Positions 15,445-19,971 of a stretch of DNA of 19,971 nt are shown here, piece by piece. This DNA is from JAVKLU01 sp031538895. Lineage in GTDB: Bacteria; Pseudomonadota; Gammaproteobacteria; Burkholderiales; Burkholderiaceae. Positions within the stretch are counted from its first letter, which is position 1; the number at the start of each line of letters is the position of its first letter. The notes under the pieces are model-generated. The model worked only from the letters and a program-made list of their open reading frames with translations, made no database searches and was not told the DNA's origin. The DNA lies in contig JAVKLU010000052.1 of assembly GCA_031538895.1 (NCBI GenBank), positions 1-19,971 on the forward strand. The letters run 5' to 3'. The translations under genes and the position numbers were made by a program.

Positions 15445-15475
15445 TTATGCCCAATCCGACACTCAAGCTCAACCT
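15445..15475 (+). repeat. attC-like 5' half site after GFA gene
   Basis: TTATGCCCAATCCGACACTC resembles the half sites at 12829 and 14990 (common core YAAxCCxxCxCTCAA). No matching 3' arm is present before the terminator at 15485. Confidence 0.35.
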
Positions 15476-15484
15476 TTATTGAAA

Positions 15485-15512
15485 AAAAAGCGCAGAAAAA
15501 TCTGCGCTTTTT
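15485..15512. terminator. Bidirectional terminator between GFA gene and aceA
   Basis: A perfect stem, AAAGCGCAGA pairing with TCTGCGCTTT around an AAAA loop, is flanked by an A run on the left and a T run on the right, so it can stop transcription from both directions. It lies between the convergent GFA gene and aceA, 24 bp beyond the aceA stop. Confidence 0.93.
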
Positions 15513-15536
15513 AAATTGCTTCTTTAATCAGATCGT

Positions 15537-16814
15537 TTAATGGAACTGTTCATTTTCTGTTGAACCTTTTAATGCAGTTGTTGACGATAAACCTTGTTGA
15601 ATGGTTTGCGTCACCGCATCAAAATATCCGGTACCGACTTCGCGTTGATGTTTGACCGCAGTAAAACCCCGATCTGCCGCTGCAAATTCAGCTTCTTGCA
15701 ATTCAACAAACGCACTCATATTGTTACGCGCGTAAGCATGAGCCAGATTAAACATCGAGTAATTCAAGGCATGAAAACCCGCCAAAGTAATGAATTGGAA
15801 TTTGTAACCCATTGCACCTAACTCGCGTTGAAACTTTGCAATCGTTGCATCGTCCAGATTTTTTTTCCAGTTAAACGATGGCGAGCAGTTATACGCCAAC
15901 ATTTTGCCTGGAAATTTGGCATGAATCGCTTGCGCAAATTGTTTGGCATATGCCAAATCCGGTTTACCCGTTTCACACCATACCAAATCGGCAAAGGGCG
16001 CATACGCCAGGCCGCGCGAAATCGCTTGTTCCAAACCAGGTTTGGTGCGATAGAAACCTTCTACGGTACGCTCGCCCGTGCAGAACGGCAAGTCGTTGGC
16101 ATCAACATCTGAGGTTAATAAATCAGCTGCTTCCGCATCGGTTCGTGCAACCAAAATCGTCGGAGTTCCGCAGACATCCGCCGCTAAACGTGCGGCACTG
16201 AGTTTTTCTACCGCTTCACGAGTGGGCACTAACACTTTGCCGCCCATGTGACCGCATTTTTTGACTGACGCCAATTGATCTTCAAAGTGAACGCCTGCAG
16301 CGCCCGCTTCGATCATTGATTTCATCAATTCAAACGCATTCAATACACCGCCAAAGCCAGCTTCAGCATCTGCCACAATCGGTGCAAAGAAATCAATATC
16401 ATCTTTGCCTTCGGACCATTGAATTTGATCAGCGCGCGCAAAGGTGTTGTTGATACGCTTGACCACCATAGGTACTGAATTGGCCGGATACAAAGATTGA
16501 TCCGGATACATTTCACCCGCCAAATTGGCATCGCCAGCGACTTGCCAACCAGATAAATAAATCGCTTTCAAACCCGCTTTCACTTGTTGCATGGCTTGGT
16601 TACCGGTCAAAGCGCCCAAAGCATTAACGAAAGGGCCTTCATTCAACAAAGTCCATAATTTATGCGCACCACGGCGCGCTAAAGTATGTTCAACCGTCAA
16701 TGAACCCCGCAAACGCACCACGTCTTCCGCCGTATAGTTACGTTTGATTCCATTCCAACGAGGATTAGTTTCCCACTCCAGTTTTAAAGCTTTGGCTTGT
16801 TCGTCGCGCGTCAT
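15537..16814 (-). CDS. aceA: Isocitrate lyase
   Basis: This enzyme cleaves isocitrate to glyoxylate and succinate, the first step of the glyoxylate bypass needed for growth on acetate or fatty acids. The 425-residue protein has the signature KKCGHM (residues 185-190) with catalytic Cys187, the N-terminal WNGIKRNYTAEDVVRLRGS, SGWQVAGDANLAGEMYPDQ, and the substrate-binding NCSPSFNW near the C-terminal third. Length fits the compact bacterial form. AGGAG lies 6 bp before the ATG. A candidate promoter and a perfect palindrome lie upstream. It is read alone toward the shared terminator at 15485; no malate synthase gene is in the window. Confidence 0.97.
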   Translation of the reverse strand: MTRDEQAKALKLEWETNPRWNGIKRNYTAEDVVRLRGSLTVEHTLARRGAHKLWTLLNEGPFVNALGALTGNQAMQQVKAGLKAIYLSGWQVAGDANLAGEMYPDQSLYPANSVPMVVKRINNTFARADQIQWSEGKDDIDFFAPIVADAEAGFGGVLNAFELMKSMIEAGAAGVHFEDQLASVKKCGHMGGKVLVPTREAVEKLSAARLAADVCGTPTILVARTDAEAADLLTSDVDANDLPFCTGERTVEGFYRTKPGLEQAISRGLAYAPFADLVWCETGKPDLAYAKQFAQAIHAKFPGKMLAYNCSPSFNWKKNLDDATIAKFQRELGAMGYKFQFITLAGFHALNYSMFNLAHAYARNNMSAFVELQEAEFAAADRGFTAVKHQREVGTGYFDAVTQTIQQGLSSTTALKGSTENEQFH

Positions 16815-16880
16815 AAAAACTCCTAAAGATTAAAAAAATTGCTTAAATCAAATCATGCAGACTAGATTTTTATATCGCGC

Positions 16881-16924
16881 ATTTTAGATGTCTATCGCAA
16901 AACAAGTCAAGTCTTATATAAGAC
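16881..16924 (-). promoter_or_regulatory. aceA promoter with upstream palindromic operator
   Basis: On the - strand, TTGACT (16905-16910), an 18-bp spacer and TAAAAT (16881-16886) form a good sigma70-type promoter. Directly upstream of the -35 box lies the perfect 14-bp palindrome GTCTTATATAAGAC (16911-16924), a likely binding site for a dimeric regulator. Its position just upstream of -35 would suit an activator or a repressor; the regulator is not identified. Confidence 0.6.
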
Positions 16925-16988
16925 ATATAAACGTTTTTATTTTCTTAATTAGAAGTAAAACAAAAAACAAATTGACAACAGCATGAAC

Positions 16989-17139
16989 TCAAGGGCACTC
17001 CTATAAATACAGAATGTGCGGATGAAGTGCGAGGTGCACAGCACACAGAAACCGGAGCGTACATACAGTACGTGAGGATTTCGCGTACTGCGCAACAAAG
17101 CAATTCGCCGCAAAAATGAATTGATAAAAGTGCTCTCAA
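16989..17139 (+). mobile_element. MITE-like repeat, copy 3, with TCAA target duplication
   Basis: The element spans 16993-17135 (143 bp), from GGGCACTCCTATAAAT to ATTGATAAAAGTGCTC. TCAA flanks it on both sides (16989-16992 and 17136-17139). It is nearly identical to copy 2, with a few changes such as GGTGCAC for GGCGCAC and a changed right end. The right-hand TCAA includes the stop codon of the - strand regulator gene, so insertion took place exactly at that gene's end. Confidence 0.9.
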
Positions 17140-17645
17140 ATCGGTAGCTGTGTGGTCGATAGCACCTGCTTTAACACCATAAACGAGCGTATCTGTCGCA
17201 CACCCGGCAGGTACAACAGTTGTTCAGCGTGAAGACGGTTGAAACTTTCATTGTCCCGCGTCCGCACCAACATGAAATAGTCGAATTCGCCGGTGACGAC
17301 ATGGCACTCCATGCAGCCGGACAGCTTGGCGACGGCTTTCTCAAAATCACCAAATGAGTCAGGTGTTGAACGGTCGAGCACAACACCGATCATCACCAAC
17401 ATGCTGGCGTCCATGGCTTGCGGGTTCAGCAAAGCGACGACGCCTGAAATCAGTCCCATCTGCTTGAGACGGTCAACACGCCGCAGACAGGCCGGCGGAC
17501 TGAGGTGTACCTTGGTCGCCAAGACAACATTGGATATCGAGGCATCGCGTTGCAGTAGTTTCAAAATGGCCTTATCAGTGCGATCCAGTTCTGGCAAAAC
17601 TGTCTGTTTCTGAACCGAGTTAGCGCGAAATTTTATTGCTTTCAT
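17136..17645 (-). CDS. acdR: Lrp/AsnC family regulator, probable AcdR
   Basis: This is a 169-residue transcription regulator. It has an N-terminal winged helix-turn-helix (about residues 22-70: LDRTDKAILKLLQRDASIS, then LSPPACLRRVDRLKQMGLISG) and a C-terminal RAM/ACT-like ligand domain (about 85-160, with CMECHVVTGEFDYFMLVRTRD). It is divergent from an ACC deaminase gene with a 193-bp shared upstream region, the standard layout of acdR-acdS, in which the regulator activates acdS when ACC is present. The gene is GC-rich compared with aceA. Its stop codon abuts a MITE-like repeat. The symbol is assigned from context; family membership is certain. Confidence 0.85.
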   Translation of the reverse strand: MKAIKFRANSVQKQTVLPELDRTDKAILKLLQRDASISNVVLATKVHLSPPACLRRVDRLKQMGLISGVVALLNPQAMDASMLVMIGVVLDRSTPDSFGDFEKAVAKLSGCMECHVVTGEFDYFMLVRTRDNESFNRLHAEQLLYLPGVRQIRSFMVLKQVLSTTQLPI

Positions 17646-17838
17646 TTACATTTATAAGAAGTTATGGATTGTGAGATTTGAATTTCATATTTAATTATTG
17701 TGCAATTTTAGAGTATTTTGCAACCCTGTATCACCGTTTTTTACCTACCATTGGCCTGTACTTTGCGAACCCAACAGCCCTCTTTCAAATCTATGCTGGA
17801 TTCGCAAAGGCGCTTTACTTAATTTAGGAGCCATTGCC
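17646..17838. promoter_or_regulatory. Divergent control region between acdR and acdS
   Basis: This is an AT-rich stretch at the regulator side. CTTTGCGAA (17761-17769) and TTCGCAAAG (17801-17809) form a perfect 9-bp inverted repeat whose half-sites are 40 bp apart, near four helical turns. A related direct half-site TTTTGCAACCC lies at 17716-17726, and ATTGTGCAAT at 17697-17706 is a short dyad. Spaced half-sites suit an Lrp-type octamer wrapping DNA. TAGGAG at 17825-17830 is the acdS ribosome binding site. Confidence 0.55.
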
Positions 17839-18855
17839 ATGAACTTACAAAAATTCCCCCGCCATGTCTTGACCTTCGGCCCGTCTCCCATCCAACCCTT
17901 GAAGCGCTTGAGCGATCATTTGGGTGGCAAGGTCCAGCTCTATGCCAAGCGCGAGGACTGCAACAGCGGCCTCGCTTTTGGTGGTAACAAAACGCGTAAA
18001 TTGGAATATTTAATTCCCGAAGCCATCGCGCAAGGGTGCGATACGCTGGTGTCAATTGGCGGCATCCAGTCCAACCAGACCCGCCAAGTCGCCGCCGTGG
18101 CCGCCCATCTCGGCATGAAATGCGTGCTGGTACAAGAAAACTGGGTGAATTATTCTGACGCTGTGTATGACCGTGTGGGCAATATTGAAATGTCGCGCAT
18201 CCTGGGCGCCGATGTGCGTCTTGACGCAGCGGGCTTTGACATTGGTATTCGCCCAAGCTGGGAGAAGGCCATGGAAGACGTGCGCAAGGCTGGTGGCAAA
18301 CCTTTCCCGATTCCGGCGGGCTGCTCTGAACACCCGCTTGGTGGCTTGGGCTTCGTGAGCTTTGCCGAAGAAGTGCGTGCGCAAGAGGCCGAGTTGGGTT
18401 TTAAGTTCGATTACATCGTCGTCTGTTCGGTGACGGGCAGCACGCAGGCTGGCATGGTGGTCGGTTTTGCTGCGGATGGACGCGCTGACCGCGTGATCGG
18501 CATCGATGCATCGGCCAAACCTGAAGCAACCCACGCGCAAATCCTACGAATTGCCCAGAACACTGCCAAGCTGGTCGAACTGGGCCGTGACATCACGACT
18601 AAAGATGTGGTGCTCGACGCGCGTTACGGCGGTCCTGAATACGGCTTACCCAATGAAGGCACCTTGGAAGCCATTCGCCTGTGTGCACGCCAGGAAGGCA
18701 TGCTGACCGACCCCGTGTACGAGGGCAAATCGATGGCTGGCATGATCGACATGGTCCGTAGGGGCGAGTTTCCGGCGGGCTCGCGGGTCTTGTATGCGCA
18801 TTTGGGTGGCGTACCTGCCCTCAATGCCTACAGTTTTATCTTCCGCAACGGTTGA
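17839..18855 (+). CDS. acdS: 1-Aminocyclopropane-1-carboxylate (ACC) deaminase
   Basis: This PLP enzyme opens the cyclopropane ring of ACC, the plant ethylene precursor, to give 2-oxobutyrate and ammonia. The 338-residue length is exactly that of known enzymes. The PLP lysine is Lys51 (GGNKTRKLEYL), and Ser78, Tyr268, Tyr294, Glu295 and Leu322 are all present. Glu295 and Leu322 are the residues that separate true ACC deaminases from D-cysteine desulfhydrase relatives, so the assignment is strong. ATG 17839 has TAGGAG 8 bp upstream. Its stop lies 3 bp before an AceE-like gene. The gene is GC-rich relative to the left part of the window, suggesting transfer. Confidence 0.95.
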   Translation: MNLQKFPRHVLTFGPSPIQPLKRLSDHLGGKVQLYAKREDCNSGLAFGGNKTRKLEYLIPEAIAQGCDTLVSIGGIQSNQTRQVAAVAAHLGMKCVLVQENWVNYSDAVYDRVGNIEMSRILGADVRLDAAGFDIGIRPSWEKAMEDVRKAGGKPFPIPAGCSEHPLGGLGFVSFAEEVRAQEAELGFKFDYIVVCSVTGSTQAGMVVGFAADGRADRVIGIDASAKPEATHAQILRIAQNTAKLVELGRDITTKDVVLDARYGGPEYGLPNEGTLEAIRLCARQEGMLTDPVYEGKSMAGMIDMVRRGEFPAGSRVLYAHLGGVPALNAYSFIFRNG

Positions 18856-18858
18856 TCA

Positions 18859-19971
18859 ATGAACCCTTTGGCCACGGACACCAAAAACCAATTTGGTGCG
18901 ACGGTATCCTCTGACACGCGCGACGCCGAGGAGCTCGAAGAGTGGTGCGAAGCGCTTGACAGCGTGCTGTCTACTTGGGGCCCGCAGCAAGGGCGGGCGC
19001 GCGCTGTCGTCATCCTCGATGCACTGCTCGATCATGCGCGGCGGCTCAAATTGGCGTGGCGACCCGAACCCGTCACGCCTTATCTGAACACGGTCAGTGT
19101 TGACGAACAGCCCAGCTATCCAGGGGACTTGGCCATCGAAGCCCGGCTTTCGGCGATTCTGCGCTGGAACGCATTAGCAATGGTTGTGCGTGCCAATGAA
19201 GCGCACGGGGAACTGGGCGGCCACATCGCCAGTTACGCGTCCGCTGCGGAACTGTTCGAAGTGGGTTTTCACCATTTCTTCCACGCGCGTACGATAAACC
19301 ATGGTGGCGATTTGGTTTACTTTCAACCGCATTCGGCACCGGGCGTCTACGCCCGCGCGTTTCTAGAAGAACGAATCAGCGAAGACAGTTTGCGCCACTA
19401 TCGGCAGGAGCTGACCGCGCAGAAAGACGGCGTGCAAGGTCTCAGCTCCTACCCGCACCCCTACCTGATGCCGAATTTCTGGCAATTCCCAACGGGATCC
19501 ATGGGCATTGGTCCGATCAATGCCATCTACCAGGCCCGCTTCATGCGCTATCTCGATCACCGTGATCTGCTTGACACCAAAGGGCGCAAAGTTTGGGGCT
19601 TTTTTGGTGATGGAGAGATGGACGAACCCGAATCCATCGCGGCATTAACCTTGGCGGCGCGCGAGAAGCTGGATAACTGCATCTTCGTCATTAACTGCAA
19701 TCTGCAACGCCTCGATGGTCCGGTGCGTGGCAATGGGCGCATCGTGGATGAACTCGAATCCCTGTTTGCCGGTGCGGGCTGGAATGTCGTGAAATGCCTT
19801 TGGGGTTCCGACTGGGATGCATTACTGGCACGCGATCAGGAGCACGCCATTGCGCGCGCCTTTGCGCAAACCGTAGATGGTGAATTTCAGACTCTAAGTG
19901 CGAATGACGGCGCGTTTAACCGCCACCATTTTTTCAATAAAACGCCGCAATTGCAAGCCCTTGTGTCGCAC
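18859..19971 (+). CDS. AceE-like 2-oxoacid dehydrogenase E1 (5' part)
   Basis: The first 371 residues of a homodimeric pyruvate dehydrogenase E1-type protein are present; the frame is open at the window end and the family is about 890 residues. Visible motifs are ELGGHIASYASAAELFEVGF, GGDLVYFQPHSAPGVYARAF, LSSYPHPYLMPNFWQFPT, the thiamine diphosphate motif GDGEMDEPES (near residue 250) and NCNLQRLDGPVRGNG. The family decarboxylates a 2-oxoacid and passes the acyl group to an E2 lipoyl protein. It starts 3 bp after acdS, whose product is 2-oxobutyrate, so a 2-oxobutyrate dehydrogenase like MdeB of Pseudomonas is more likely than the housekeeping AceE. Local GC is high. Confidence 0.88.
   Translation, partial: MNPLATDTKNQFGATVSSDTRDAEELEEWCEALDSVLSTWGPQQGRARAVVILDALLDHARRLKLAWRPEPVTPYLNTVSVDEQPSYPGDLAIEARLSAILRWNALAMVVRANEAHGELGGHIASYASAAELFEVGFHHFFHARTINHGGDLVYFQPHSAPGVYARAFLEERISEDSLRHYRQELTAQKDGVQGLSSYPHPYLMPNFWQFPTGSMGIGPINAIYQARFMRYLDHRDLLDTKGRKVWGFFGDGEMDEPESIAALTLAAREKLDNCIFVINCNLQRLDGPVRGNGRIVDELESLFAGAGWNVVKCLWGSDWDALLARDQEHAIARAFAQTVDGEFQTLSANDGAFNRHHFFNKTPQLQALVSH

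Noticed and set aside
17698..17838. N-terminal extension of ACC deaminase by 47 codons from a TTG
   Set aside because: The 338-residue form from ATG 17839 matches the family length exactly, puts the PLP lysine at 51, and has a ribosome binding site; the extension would cover the control region.
17819..18540. Long antisense frames (145 and 162 residues) opposite acdS
   Set aside because: They are shadows of a GC-rich coding gene; the + strand frame carries all the catalytic residues.
1..19971. CRISPR array
   Set aside because: No set of short, regularly spaced direct repeats with unique spacers is present; the repeats found are a MITE, a 42-bp pair, a 23-bp pair and a 16-bp tandem pair.

Overview
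The window looks like a betaproteobacterial chromosome of the Burkholderiales type with moderate GC. This rests on the form of the acetohydroxyacid synthase (a GEGS rather than GDGS thiamine diphosphate motif), a class I ketol-acid reductoisomerase of 338 residues, a one-piece tmRNA whose tag reads ANEDRYALAA, and a wrbA gene overlapping a DUF2069 gene. The placement is judged from protein resemblance only; no search was run.

Left part (1-11850), all on the + strand: a 140-bp transposon-like repeat at the left edge; wrbA and a DUF2069 membrane protein; the branched-chain amino acid operon ilvB-ilvH-ilvC, with a candidate promoter, a 280-base leader and a clear terminator; lysS followed tightly by a group III truncated haemoglobin and an aldehyde dehydrogenase-like protein that has lost its catalytic cysteine; then the glucose 6-phosphate genes zwf, pgl and glk, with a second copy of the repeat between zwf and pgl.

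Middle (11900-15540): tmRNA (ssrA), then a run of five small unrelated + strand genes. They encode a zinc-ribbon/TM2 protein, a PD-(D/E)XK nuclease-like protein, a lipoprotein, a frameshifted secreted protein and a GFA-family zinc protein. The 3' end of ssrA is duplicated about 1.43 kb downstream. One complete integron attC-like site, several attC-like half sites and a 42-bp repeat lie between the genes. I read this as a decayed cluster of integron-type cassettes without an integrase, behind an ssrA attachment site.

Right part (15537-19971): aceA (isocitrate lyase) on the - strand; a third repeat copy ending exactly at the stop codon of an Lrp-type regulator; then, divergent from that regulator, a true ACC deaminase gene and the start of an AceE-like 2-oxoacid dehydrogenase E1 that runs off the window. 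This last block is visibly richer in GC than the rest and looks acquired. ACC deaminase releases 2-oxobutyrate, which the E1 enzyme could oxidise to propionyl-CoA.

The three repeat copies share terminal inverted repeats starting GGGCAC. The two complete ones have 4-bp target duplications, so they behave like a miniature inverted-repeat transposable element (MITE).
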